From assembly GCA_905221605.1 (NCBI GenBank), contig CAJNDS010002750.1, forward strand, positions 124,001 through 188,000: a stretch of 64,000 nucleotides of DNA, given 5' to 3'. Below the pieces are notes generated by a model that saw only the letters and a program-made list of their open reading frames with translations, was not told the DNA's origin and ran no database searches. This document shows, piece by piece, positions 13,034 through 24,827 of the stretch. Position numbers and translations under genes: made by a program. How positions within the stretch are numbered: position 1 is the first letter of the stretch; each line of letters begins with the position of its first letter. Source of the stretch: Symbiodinium natans (taxonomy: Eukaryota > Sar > Dinophyceae > Suessiales > Symbiodiniaceae).

Positions 13034-13545
13034 TCACTTCTTGCGGTGGTGTGTCTGAAGAATTTTCTTCTGCAGCAGGTTCAATCTCTCCATGTGCTGC
13101 TTCAGCTGCTGAAGAGCTTCGGCCTTAGATTCAACTTGTGGTGTGAAAAGGAAGGAATAGGGAGTGCCAGAGGGGAGCTTCTCAAAGCAAGATGGCCTCA
13201 AACGCTCCATTCCCTCCCAAACAGGGCTCAAGCTCGTGAATTTTGCTGAGGCCTGCGCCTGGTTTGGCCGAGACTCGGCATACATACTGCACATCCTCAG
13301 TCTTCAACGCTCTGTTCCACAATTCCAAACGGAACCACAGGAGTCACAAGAGAACTTTCACGAGCATCTCGACAATTCGTGACTTTACCTGAAAACCTGC
13401 AGGCACTGTCTCCAACTTTCACGCCGTGTGGCTGCAAAATCGAAGAAAGGTGAGCCATAGCGGTGATCTGGTGCGGCAGGACATCGAGACCTGGAGCTTG
13501 CAAAGCCAAGATGGCCAAGTGCTTGAGGAAACTCCGGTCATCCAC
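13034..13545 (-). CDS. Probable exons with coiled-coil segment, unrecognised
   Basis: Two minus-strand frames look coding. 13297-13545 contains FLKHLAILALQAPGLDVLP followed by HQITAMAHLSSILQPHG, a hydrophobic helical stretch reminiscent of helical-repeat or RAP-type organellar RNA-binding proteins, but not diagnostic. 13034-13160 encodes ESKAEALQQLKQHMERLNLL, a heptad-like coiled coil, ending at a stop at 13034. The two may be exons of one gene whose junction was not resolved. Family unknown. Confidence 0.4.
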
Positions 13546-14771
13546 TCACACATTGAAGAAGCAAATCAGAAGACCCATCACAAGATGGTTCGTGCAGTGT
13601 GCAAGGTTGCAACATGGCCCAAGCTCTGCACACAGCGCAAATCCCACTGTCGCACCGCATGCTTGCACCTGAGTGGAAAGCAAGGAACCTCAACTTGTTG
13701 GCTGTTGGCTACACTCAGCTGGCCTTTTGGCGAGCTTCTGCGAGCTTATGCCCTATGCCTCTCAGGCTATGCGAGGGCCAAGGTGCATAAATTGTGAGGT
13801 CCATGGGACCTGCGGTGATGCGCTCACCGCATCATGACTAGCACTTGAGCTGGAAATTAGCGGCCAATCTTGTGCTGCAAGCTGCCACAAGGCAAAATCT
13901 TGTTCCGAACCTTGGGCCGATTCATGGACCTAAACGCCTTAGATGGGGATGCTACTGTATGAGAGGGCAGATCACAGCAGATCCGCAGAGCAGATCCCCG
14001 ATGTCTCAAGTCCAATACAAGTCCCCCATAACGTCCCTCTGAAGTCTGAAGTGACGTGTTTTGGCGCATGCTTGCTCCGATTCCATCTGTGGAACAGCAG
14101 GCCTTGGTGTCGGCAGGCATCTTAGACTGGGTCATATTGGGTCATCAGAGGCTAGTAGTGCCAGCACCTCTCCTCACAGCCTGCGTTGAAAATCGCTACA
14201 AACTGCTGGAAACATGCGAGGCGAGCAGTTCGACTCTGGCACCCTTTCCTGTACATTTCAGAGGCCGCATCTCTTCAAAGGTGTGAGGCAAGAGCAAGGC
14301 ATGCATGGAGTCTGACAGGGTTTGACCTGATGCGTTGGGATCTCACCAAGTATTGAGCAGCGTGCATGTTTGGAACGTTCGGAATGAGAGTTCACAGGTC
14401 ATTGAGGTCTTTGAACCCTTGTCGGAGGCACCCTCGTCCTCAGGCAAACCTTCCCATCCTTCTTAGCTTGCTTTCTATTCCTTCCTACGTTCGACTGTTG
14501 TGTATCGTTTGTAAGAATCCAAGTAAAAGATGGCGATTGCAGTATCTCGTCGTCGCCCCTGCTAGCCAACGTGCGCTTAGTGGCAAGGTTTGCTGCCATG
14601 AAAAGCTGTGTACATGCGCAACCTGTCTATGCAAAGCAGGAAGCAGACAGCATGAACACAGTTCGCAAGAGAAGGTGTGTTCCGCACATCCCCTACTGGT
14701 GGCACGTCCACACTGGTCCGCTTCCATGTCCTTGATAACCGACAGTCACGCGCACTTGATCACAATGTTCT

Positions 14772-15215
<444 letters not shown>

Positions 15216-17085
15216 GACACTGGTCCGATGTAGCACGCTTTACCTTTAACAGCAGCTGCTGTCACGAAAATTGCAGCGAGCGGGTTCACAAGAAACAAGT
15301 GCACCGCTCAAGTTGAGTTCCCAATGCTTGACATTGACAACACGCCAGGGCGAGCTGTGGAAGGTCATGCCTGCCAGATCACGCACATCTAACAAAGCTA
15401 AAACTTGTGCTCGCATCCCAAATCCCTGCCAGCCTTTTGCTTCTTCTCAGGGCTTTCATGGCGGCTCGCCGAGGGGCTGAAGCTAGGCGGCTGCCCTGAA
15501 GTTAAGTGGCCAGCAATCTCGCCTTAGGCTCTTCAAAGGATCTGCAACTCAAGGAACCATGGGTTCGGAGCAAGTAGGGTAGAAGACTTACGTACTCCGG
15601 CAAGAGATCACGATGCAATCAAATGATCGCTGAAGATCAGTCTGAACTCGCACGACCAGACTTACATGCTTCGGCCCTCGGCTCGTGGCACGTCTCACGT
15701 ACATTACTGTCGCCTGCGTTCTGGGTCCTACGTAGGACGTGCGACATCCGAACACTTCTGGGTCCTCGTCAGTGTACTTCACCTGGCCTTGCCGATGCTG
15801 CATGTAAGCCAAGGGGCGAATCTTGTCGGCAGGGGCTCCAATTAAACTGGAGTTGAGACCACGCCGCCTCAGCAGTGAAAGTTGTATATACAGGAGCACG
15901 ATCGAAAAGTTTCGAAAACTCATAGAACATTGCGGTCATCATTCTGTGCAGCGAAACTAGCTCTAAGCGCGACACGGTGTGTCCGCAGCAGGATATTGGG
16001 TTGGAGTCCTGCCAGGAAACGTACTGCACACTCCTCTCTCCAATGTCAGGATCGCAAGACTCTTGCGATGATGTGCATCTTGAGTATCTTGGTCAAACTC
16101 TCATCCCGATGCATCTGCACCCATCCACGGAAAGTCGTGCATGTTCAGGCGTCTCAACAAAATCATGCGACACAATGTCAGCTCAACTCAGACTTGCCCG
16201 GGGTCTTGGTCGCAACCTTCCCTCTCTGCGGTGAATCCGTCCTTGGCCCGAGGGGAAGCTCTGAAGCCAGCAAGCTTGTATTGAGCGTATTTCGTACGCT
16301 CTCCTAAGAAACGGACTATCATAGCCTCGGAAGAATCTCGCTGCGGATGACGGCAGAAAGGCAACTTCCATGGGAAGCGAGCAAATACCGTCAACACCAG
16401 ACAAGGCTTCATTAAACAGCTTCGCAGCACAAACGTCCTAAACCAAAAGCCCCTGAAGGATGCATGAAGCCTCGTGAAGTCACGAACGCCGAAGGTTGAA
16501 GCCAAGATGCTCAGGCCGGCTTTCCTTAGTGACAACATGGAGACATCTTCCAACTTGCACAGGGCCTCGAAAGGCCAAAATCATGATACAGGCCCGCATG
16601 CATCTGCCATTTCCAAGCCCAGCGTTGTGTCACATTCGCCGTCTCTTGAGTCTGCTTTTTTCGGCTTTCCCAGATATGGGCGACTCTAACGTGAGGTGAT
16701 GCTAACAACATGTAATCACTCCCAGTGATGCTTGAAACTTCATCGCCGTGCTGTCACCTCAGTGGCAGCGCTATGGCCATCCGAAGGTCTGCAGTACTGC
16801 GGCGAAGGCGATCTCTAGGTTCCATGCCTGAGCAGGAGCTTCTTACAAAATACATGCAAAGACATCGTGAGTGTCATGCAAGCAGGCTAGAGCCGGCCTG
16901 AGTCGGCGAGGGTGCCTTCAGCACCCAATGGTGGGATGCTTGATGGCCCTTGTTCAGGAGGCTGGGCCTGCTGGAATGGCATCTCGGAACTGCGTAGAAA
17001 TTCCATGGAATTGAAAGAGAACTGTCTGAGAGGCTGAGTGGCAATTTGAAGTTCCTGTCACCCACACGGCTAGCGGACCGGAAAT
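15216..17085. other. No gene recognised
   Basis: Moderate-length overlapping ORFs on both strands (for example minus 16188-16553) without recognisable motif or paralogue support. Confidence 0.35.
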
Positions 17086-17679
17086 TCAACCATCACAGGC
17101 TAGACTGTCCTGCACAGGATTCTGCGTTTCAGCTTCGTTCTGAGCACGAGGACTTGGAAGACTTGCTGCTGCGCTGCATGGCTCTGCTTCAGCGGCAGAC
17201 TGTGCTGACTGCGTCGACGGGCTGGGCACGTCTTCAGAGGCTGCAGGCACGGTTCTGGCCCCCTCCTCTGCCACCACTATGCTGCCGACCGGCGTTGGTT
17301 CATTTAGCAGAGGTGCTCTTTGTGCAGCTTGCCCTGATGGGTCTGCAGCTTGATCAGATGGCGCAACTAGCCGAGCTGGCTCAGCTTGCTTAGCTTGCTC
17401 AGCTGGCTGAGCTGGCTGAGTTGGCTCGGCTTGCTCGGCTTGCTCGGCTTGCTCAGCTTGCTCGCTTTCAGCTGGTTCAGCTTGCTGGGCTTCAGCTGGC
17501 TCAGATGACTCTGTTTGCTCATCTTGAGTCTCCTCTTCAGCATCTTCATGCAGAGCGTCAACCGAAGGAGAGGACTGCGAGCTGCTGGAAAGTCGCTGGA
17601 CGGAAGGCTTCTCGCTGGAGCCTTCTCCTGCACTGAGTGCAACGGGCAGCATTGGACCTATAGTTGTCGCACGGTGCAC
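17086..17679 (-). CDS. Acidic Ala/Glu/Gln/Pro-rich low-complexity reading frame
   Basis: A 197-codon open frame ending at a stop at 17086. Residues about 45-115 are built from repeats of the type EQAEQAEQAEPTQPAQPAEQ. The flanks are Ser/Ala/Glu-rich, for example SSSSQSSPSVDALHEDAEEE. The composition suggests a disordered acidic linker and is more protein-like than the other frames. The repeat itself (TGCTCGGCT-type units on the plus strand) could also keep the frame open by chance. No family assigned. Confidence 0.4.
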   Translation of the reverse strand: MHRATTIGPMLPVALSAGEGSSEKPSVQRLSSSSQSSPSVDALHEDAEEETQDEQTESSEPAEAQQAEPAESEQAEQAEQAEQAEPTQPAQPAEQAKQAEPARLVAPSDQAADPSGQAAQRAPLLNEPTPVGSIVVAEEGARTVPAASEDVPSPSTQSAQSAAEAEPCSAAASLPSPRAQNEAETQNPVQDSLACDG

Positions 17680-17688
17680 AGTCTGTCG

Positions 17689-18249
17689 TTACGGGTCCAA
17701 GCATGGCATCATTGGGGACCCTATAGCTCCTGCGACATCTCCCGCACTATGTGAAGAGAGAAGTTCTTGCGTTTGCATGCGGAAGACTTCCTTCGACAAG
17801 AACACAGAAGAAAAGGCTGGCAATGGCTGACAAAGAAAAGCTCCCCGTGTACCATCCATGGCACCGGCACGGCACATCACGGCAACACCCTGACACAAAG
17901 CATTCAGCAACCATGTAAGCAAGATGTTTGCTTGGTTAGGCTGGGGAAGGTCTTCAAAAATGATCCTGGCTTTGATTGGCCCACAATGCAGGCAAGTTAC
18001 GGTTGTGTTGCCAAGCTCCAATGGCCTCACAACATGTACTGAGACACCTTTCGCTTCTCCTCCTTTAGCTCCTCGTGTTCCCCGTCTTCTTTCGCCCCCT
18101 CGTCCGCTCCCCTCCTCTCCCCTCCTCTCCCTGCTCTCCCTCTCCTGTCCGAGATGTCCGAGAGATTCGACATCATTCGCTTCCAGTGGGCCGGCTCTGG
18201 CTCCTTGAGTGACAGGAGGGGAGGGACAGCAAGTCCAGTCTTCGTACAA
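17689..18249 (-). CDS. Possible exon(s), unrecognised
   Basis: A 186-codon open frame. The central part near 17930-18030 (RPLELGNTTVTCLHCGPIKA, then RIIFEDLPQPNQANILL) reads like a genuine protein segment. The upstream third is a CT/GA-rich low-complexity tract translating as Arg/Glu/Gly repeats. It may contain unresolved introns. No motif recognised. Confidence 0.3.
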   Translation of the reverse strand: MYEDWTCCPSPPVTQGARAGPLEANDVESLGHLGQERESRERRGEEGSGRGGERRRGTRGAKGGEAKGVSVHVVRPLELGNTTVTCLHCGPIKARIIFEDLPQPNQANILLTWLLNALCQGVAVMCRAGAMDGTRGAFLCQPLPAFSSVFLSKEVFRMQTQELLSSHSAGDVAGAIGSPMMPCLDP

Positions 18250-18745
18250 AAGCTAGGGCACTGCTGGAGCGTTATCATGTGGGCAGTAATGGGAAGGACC
18301 CGGGGGAGGGAGGGAGGGAGAGGGATGTGGTGAGAGCGTCAGAAGCATAGCCCCCTCCTCATCCGGCTGCTCGGTGGAAATCCTTCGGGCAGTCAGCATG
18401 ACAGCCACCACAGCAAGCAAGCACCAACATTAACATTTTGATCCGCACAGCCAATGTTACGATTCTTGTAGTTGCAACGCTTATCAGTTCAAGACCATGC
18501 TACGTGGTCAAAGAGCACTGCCTGCTCGTTTCTGTGTTTGATCCTGCTTGCTGCAGAACGCAAAAAACAAGCAAGGCTTAAACGCTTGAAGCTTGTGCAG
18601 GTAATTCCGAAGGGTCCTGAAGATCTGGACCCCCGACCGTTTCACGATGGGCTCATGCTCAGCCAGTAAAAAGGCGTCCTGCGCCTGAGGCTAGGCTGCA
18701 GACATCTGTAGTAGCTTCGTAGCATTTGAAACAGGATTGCCGAGG
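18250..18745. other. No gene recognised
   Basis: GGGA-rich stretch near 18300-18330, otherwise no repeats or motifs noticed. Confidence 0.3.
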
Positions 18746-18860
18746 TCAGAGGCAGGCCTTGGCCTTACCACGCCGCCGGTAAAGGACCGCGAAGCCAAAG
18801 GCTACGAGAGACAGCAACCCGGCCCAGCGCAGCCGAAGGGGACTGGGCGGACTGGGACAG
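18746..18860 (-). CDS. Possible C-terminal exon with tail-anchor-like membrane helix
   Basis: A minus-strand frame encodes LRLRWAGLLSLVAFGFAVLY followed by RRRGKAKACL and a stop at 18746. A hydrophobic helix followed by a short basic tail is what a tail-anchored membrane protein ends with. No upstream exon was joined, so this stays a suggestion. Confidence 0.3.
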
Positions 18861-21429
18861 GAGCAGAGGGACATGGACATGAAGCTCCATGAGTCTGTCA
18901 TAGTCTGTCACCTGCTTCTACATCGAACCGAGATGCAGTTATGGACAAGAGGATTACTTGAAATTGCACAAGAGATTTCAACCTCCGCGCAGACCCGACG
19001 CACGGCCGGCCAACCTGGATGTTTCCTGCTCGGACTGGTTCGGCTCGTGTGCGGACAAGTGCAGCTGCTCCTGAAAACTTACACGCGCCACAGAGTGGGA
19101 AGAGTAGGGGGATGGATGGTGCTAGCTTCAGCTACTTGTATCACTACGGCAAGTGCACAACTCTGCTCTCAGCACGTCGACTTGCACCAACTCTAAGCTT
19201 CAGCTAAGCTTCAGCAACCTCTGCGGCCTCCTCGCCTAGTCCCGTTGCCAAGCCTTCAAGCCGAGCCTTCAAGGAAAGACAGGGAAAGCGAAAGCCGGCA
19301 AAAGGAATTGCTGCAATCGCAAATGCCCACGAAATACGAGTCGGTCTGCAACATCGGTTCCGTTCATCATGCCTATTTCATCCTATCCCTTTACTGCGCA
19401 AGAGTCCAGGTCGGCCTGGCGCTTTCCTCTCGATTCCGTGTTGAAACAAACTCGTACTGCAAGCGGATGACTACGTACTTGTAGGTCTATTTATTGCTCA
19501 CCACTCGCCTTCGAAAAGAATGCCCAGACAGCAGCCGCAAGGGTCACCTTCGTGAAGTTAAGCACCAGGTCAGGTGAAAGTTGGGTGCACATCATGTATC
19601 GTGTCGCACACAGCTTCCCTCTGCATGGCACAAAGCGCCATCCCCAACCACCCCTTGCTGTCGTCATCTCTCTGCCATCCCGTGCACTCTCCGACCATGA
19701 AGCAGATCCACTGCCGAACGTTCCGGCTGCTCAAGGCTTGTGATGACACGCAGGTCGCAGCTTTAAAAGGAATAGTGGAAAGTGCATAGCTTGGGAAAGC
19801 AACCACAGGCAACAGCAATGTTCCTCGCATCGCGTGAGGCCCCCACACTCGGAGGAATAACTTTTACACACTTCCGCAAATGTCCTGAACAAGGCAGGGC
19901 AGTTTTGCTTGCGGACAAATGTTGATCACCATAGACGCCTGCTGCCTTCCTACAGCAACGCCGAATCGCAAGAACTAAGATGACGCCTGGTCAGCTGGCC
20001 TGTGCTGAAGTTTGCCAGGCGCAAAACTGCACTCAACCCATCACAACATATCACAACTCCATCAAAACAAAAAACAAAAACGACCCAAACTGAGGCACTG
20101 AGGCATGACACATTCAGGCCCCAAACAGTAACAAACTAAAGCCCCAATTGCAGAACACCCTGACAATAAACGCAGAAGCTCTGGAAACTCCTTGAACTTC
20201 CTGAGATGCCCAACCAGTGTCCTGGAGCTTTGACCGGCGCAGGCGGTGCTTCCACAATAAACAGGGAGCCGGTCAGAACATCCACCTAAGATCAGCGTTG
20301 CACGGCGATGGCCCAACTGCGTGGCCTAGACATAGCCCTCATGCACTCTATGACTCTGTGTCATGTTGTACAGGTGTTGTACACCTTTGTACAAATTCTC
20401 TGGCACCACCGGTCTACTGATATGGCCTCGGCGGCCTCGCCGGCTATCTGCAGTTCACCTTCAAGTCGCTCAGTTGTCTCGTGCCGCACCCTCATATCTG
20501 CCAAAGACCCTCTGGCAACTTCAACACTTCAACACCACTGTGCCACACTCTGTGCAAACATGTGCAAACTGCTCAAGCATGCCTGCAGCCACGCCGAGTA
20601 AAGCAGCCTCGGCACATTCAAGGTGGCAGAGATGCTGTCCAGTCACCCTGAACCACGAGTGACTCCTAAACCCACACCGAATGGAGTGCTGCCATCCGCA
20701 AAAAACGAAGTTCAAAGACAACTTTTGCAGCCTTTGCAATCCACAAAGCCTCATGAGTCAACTCATGAGAAATAATCCCTCAACCTTCAGTCCTGCGCTT
20801 TAAGGCCTTAGCCCGCCCAGCCTGTACCAAAGTCCTTGAAGGTGAGAGACCCTTTCAACTCGAAGCCCCCCCCCCCCCCCCCGCCCTCCCGAACCCCAAC
20901 CTCACTGAATCAGCCGGGGAGTTGTTAGGCCATACCCCCGCATGAGACAAACAATACTCGCGCCGGCCTGACAAAGAAAAAACCCCAAACCCGTGGCCTC
21001 CATCCCAACAAAACTCTTTTGGTCCCCCAGATTGTGGCAAACCAGTAGTTTGCGAGCAAGTGTTCAGGCGAGTTTCAGGACCGGTTGGTTCGGACGCCAC
21101 ATTGGCTTTGAAAGCAGAGATCGTGCCATCCCCAAACTGATACGTCCACCATACACGTTGTCACAGGGGTGACGTCCGATTCGGAAACTAAATTGGTGTA
21201 ATTCAGTCGCCAGAATTCAGGAACAGGTGGAATTCCGGAACCGTGTCGCGGACCGCGCGGGGCAATTCGGGAACTGCGAAGCACCAATTCGGGAACCGAG
21301 ACGGAACAATTCAGGTGCCACAGAAGGCATTCGTAGAGGGCGTGGATCTGACTTGGTGCATTGCCGCCACGCCGTCGAAGACGGATGTCTGGATAGGTAT
21401 GTCAAGTAGAAACACCTTCTACATTCAAT
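18861..21429. other. No gene recognised
   Basis: Overlapping short ORFs with no motif. A C tract of about 15 bases lies near 20868-20882. AATTCGGGAAC-type short repeats occur near 21230-21300. Confidence 0.35.
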
Positions 21430-21520
21430 TCGGAGAATCCCTAAACAACCCTAAAAAACCCTAACCCCCCTAAGCCCTAAACCCTCAACCCCAAACCGTA
21501 AACGCTAAACCCCAAAAGGA
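21430..21520. repeat. Degenerate interstitial telomere-type repeat (CCCTAAA)
   Basis: A run of variant CCCTAAA units (CCCTAAACAACCCTAAAAAA, CCCTAAGCCCTAAACCCT and similar). Plant-type TTTAGGG telomeres are also used by dinoflagellates. Comparable short runs occur near 5245-5340, 41105-41215 and 48060-48095. Confidence 0.75.
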
Positions 21521-22104
21521 GATGTTGGGCGGCGAGCCCGAAACCCTTGCAGGAGATGTGGCGGTCTGGGTTAGGTTTGGGGAATCGGGAAACTTTAGGG
21601 GTCAGGGCCGTGAGGACAGGGATCATGGCACCTTAGGGTTCTGACAGCTATGAAAAGATTCCGGGTCACCAGGAGGACATAGGTCCTCAGAGTCCATGAA
21701 CTGTGCTCACATGGTTCCGGAATTCCATTGCGTCCTCTTGGTGTCAGCCCCCGGTGCCTGTATTGTGCCCCGCATTTCCTGAATTTTGTGTCAGAACTGC
21801 AGGGGCTGTTCCTGACCACAGTTGTGTGCAAAGAAAGCCGCTTGATGCGAATCAACTGAAACATTGCTGCCATAGCTGATCTTGATGCCGAGGAGCAAGT
21901 AGAACAGCCACCATTTGCAGGGCTGACAGCTACTGTGCTTGTAGGCTTGATTGAGCCAAGCTACAGGAACCGAATGAAGCTTGAATAATATTTCATGGAA
22001 ACACGATGAAACAAGAGATGCTTGTCACACGACTCTATATATGAATGTATTTATACCTCATGGAACAAGACTTGTGAATGTGTGCATTCAAACCGTCGGT
22101 TCGC

Positions 22105-22500
22105 CTATGTAGGGCTTGAAGTACTCGCGCTCACGACGTTCGTTTTGTTCCTGGCAAGTGAGAACTCTGGTTGGAAGCTCCTGCGGCAACCCCATGAGCA
22201 GAAAGACCACTCCTTGTCCCTTGACAATTTTGCAGCTTCTGCCGCTTTCGACGCTGCTTTGGCAGTTGATGCGGGAGCTGCGCTCGAAGCTGCATTTTCT
22301 GCTCCTTCCAGCACCTTTTCGTTGGGCATGGCAACCTGCATCGCAGGGGTGACTGTGGTCATGGACCATGGCAACTACATAACTACACTCCTTGTTTCTG
22401 TTGACTAACATCATGAAGTCTGACGCTGCCTGAGGTGAGGCAGGTGGCTTTGGTTTTGCCTTTGGAGCTTCCGTGGCTTCTCTGGCTTCTGGCCTGTCGC
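22105..22500 (-). CDS. Probable exons, Ala-rich helical protein, unrecognised
   Basis: After a GATGCAG acceptor near 22354, the minus strand encodes VAMPNEKVLEGAENAASSAA followed by PASTAKAASKAAEAAKLSRD, an Ala/Lys/Glu-rich helix. An upstream frame about 22390-22500 encodes PEAREATEAPKAKPKPPASP. The two frames differ and would be joined by an intron whose donor lies near 22390. Similar Ala-rich segments occur in many unrelated proteins, so no function is offered. Confidence 0.4.
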
Positions 22501-22744
22501 AGAGAACCACCCGTGACCAGCACTCAAAAAACACCAAAGCACAGAGGTCGGCCTTCGCTCTTTCTTCTTTGGGGCCGGAACTTCGACGACTTCAAAGCAG
22601 CCAAGACGTAAGCTGGCGCGAAAGATTCACGGCGGTGCACATGCATGCTGGATCTGGTGATGCTTCCGATTCGCAAGAACATCAATGCACTGAGCCGCTG
22701 AGAAACAAATTCCGGCCGGCTGCTGCCCCCCCCCACCCCGCAGG

Positions 22745-23043
22745 TGCGGGCTCGGGTGGGGTGTGGATGCGGGTGTGAATGTGTGTTGTGTGCATGTGCA
22801 TGTCTATAATATGCGTACATGTATGTGAGTGTACGTGTGTACGTGTGTACGTGTGTACGTGTGTACGTGTGTACGTGTGTACGTGTGTACGTGTGTACGT
22901 GTGTACGTGTGTACGTGTGTACGTGCGTACGCGTGTATGTGTGTATGTGTGTATGTGTGTATGTGCGTATGCATGTTGTATGTATGTATGTATGTATGTA
23001 TGTATGTATGTATGTATGTATGTATGTATACAGATATATAATG

Positions 23044-23086
<43 letters not shown>

Positions 23087-23089
23087 CGT

Positions 23090-23184
<95 letters not shown>

Positions 23185-23190
23185 TTTCCG
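22745..23190. repeat. Compound microsatellite
   Basis: Consecutive blocks of (GTGTAC)-type repeats (22825-22930), GTAT/GTGC units, (TATG)n (22975-23030), (TA)n (23040-23070), (TG)n and (CTGCGT)n (23090-23180). Long ORFs across it (MYVCMYVC, SASASA or poly-Arg peptides) are artefacts. Confidence 0.95.
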
Positions 23191-24827
23191 GTGTGCGTGA
23201 CCACCATGAAAGATGGCTCCTACAACTAAAGCCTGTTCAAACTTCGTTGCATGTTCAAACTTCGTTGCAATTCAGCAAAGGGGATGGGACGTGTCAAGGG
23301 GCGCCTTGACACACACCTTCGATTCCAAAGTTTGCGATCGTCTGTGCTGCTTAAGAAGCTGTGCCACTGGCCATGTTTGTATCTCGGGCTTTGGCTTCAG
23401 GGCGTCAAGACTTAGTTAGTGAACAGATGCAAGACAAGGCCCCTGCTCTTCTGGCTCAGCGGACACTGCCGACTGTGCAGCACGCACACCTTTGCCACGA
23501 GTGCCCACGACTGCTTACAAATCAAGCTAATCTGACATGAACGACACGGCATCCATTGCAATGCCTCTTGGCCTCCAGCTTTTGTTCAGCTGGCCAGAAG
23601 CTGGGACAGGCAGAACGTCACCTTCGGCCAGCCATCCAACATGGAAAGATGTCGGACACGACATCAGTAGACAAAGTGAGCCACGAAGCTTTATTCACAT
23701 CCTTGCAGCTACTGGCAGGATTTACGAGTACCATTGTCAAAGTCATGAGCTTCCAAGGTGCTGAAGCTCGTCTTGCGACGCTTGGCGCCTGACTGGTCAG
23801 GGAACGAAAGAACTACCTTCTGCCGGTGACACGGTCCCTGAACTGTTTCTCGAGTCTCTAAAATCTCTTAAGCTGAAGGTTTCAAAGCCTGAGCCAAAGG
23901 CTGGGCTCTTCGAAGCTGCCCATCACGCATACCGCTGACCTTGATGTCCTCCGACACCGGTGCTCATGGTGCACAAAAAATTTGCGAACCTGTTGTCAGT
24001 TCAGCTCGGCCTTGCGCTGACTTACATGGCTTTTCACAGCACTTCCGGCTGCCGGGTGGCCATGGCATTATTCCACACAAGAACCCTTTAGAACCAAACG
24101 TCTGAAGCGTCAGCGACCTAATTGCGAATCTTGCATCAGTGCAAACATTGACAACGAATGTGCAGCTGTACGTCAGTTGCAGCTCTACTGCCTGAAGTGA
24201 GTCAAGCTGGAACGGCAAGAGATGAAACCACCGAGCCTACTTCCTGGTTGAAGCGCTAACTGCAAGGTACCGCACTTGCCTCGCTCTATGCCAACTCCCA
24301 AGACTGAGTGTTCCTGACAGCAACATCAATCAAGTGCTGCATGGTGCCGTACCGCGCTTGCAGCTGAAGCTGCTTTGCGAGAACTTTCGTTGGGCGTCAT
24401 GTGTGTGTGATTCTGAGCAGCAGTGGTCTGGCTATTCTTTTGTCTTGGCTTGTCAACTCCTCCCTGAGAGTGCAGCGCAGCATCACAGTGGTTGGCCGGT
24501 GGAAAACACAGACACATGTTGACGAAAATCTTGATGCACATCTGGGTGCCAGCAGGGTACCAGTTGGGGATCGTCTGCCAAAAGTTGACGCATTGCGTCT
24601 GACTTGGCAAACAAGCTCCAGCACTGGCACCGTTTCACCCAAATGCGTGTGGTCGAGCATCACACTCGAAGGGACCCGGGTAAAAATCAGTGCGGCTAGG
24701 ATTGGTGCTACAAGTCCGTCATCTGAGGATGATAATTTGATAATCTTAGCATATCCTAACACTACGGTTCGCCCTCTTGCACTGAGGCTAGAAGCACAGT
24801 ATCAGCAAAGTTGCCCTGACAATTCCT
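23191..24827. other. No gene recognised
   Basis: 3'-side flank of the first DGAT2-like gene. A plus-strand 150-codon ORF (24401-24853) has no motif and overlaps the last exon of the minus-strand gene. Confidence 0.35.

Noticed and set aside
22524-23309. ORFs of 136-227 codons with poly-Arg, SASASA or MYVC repeats
   Set aside because: Produced by the compound microsatellite; overlapping in several frames on both strands.
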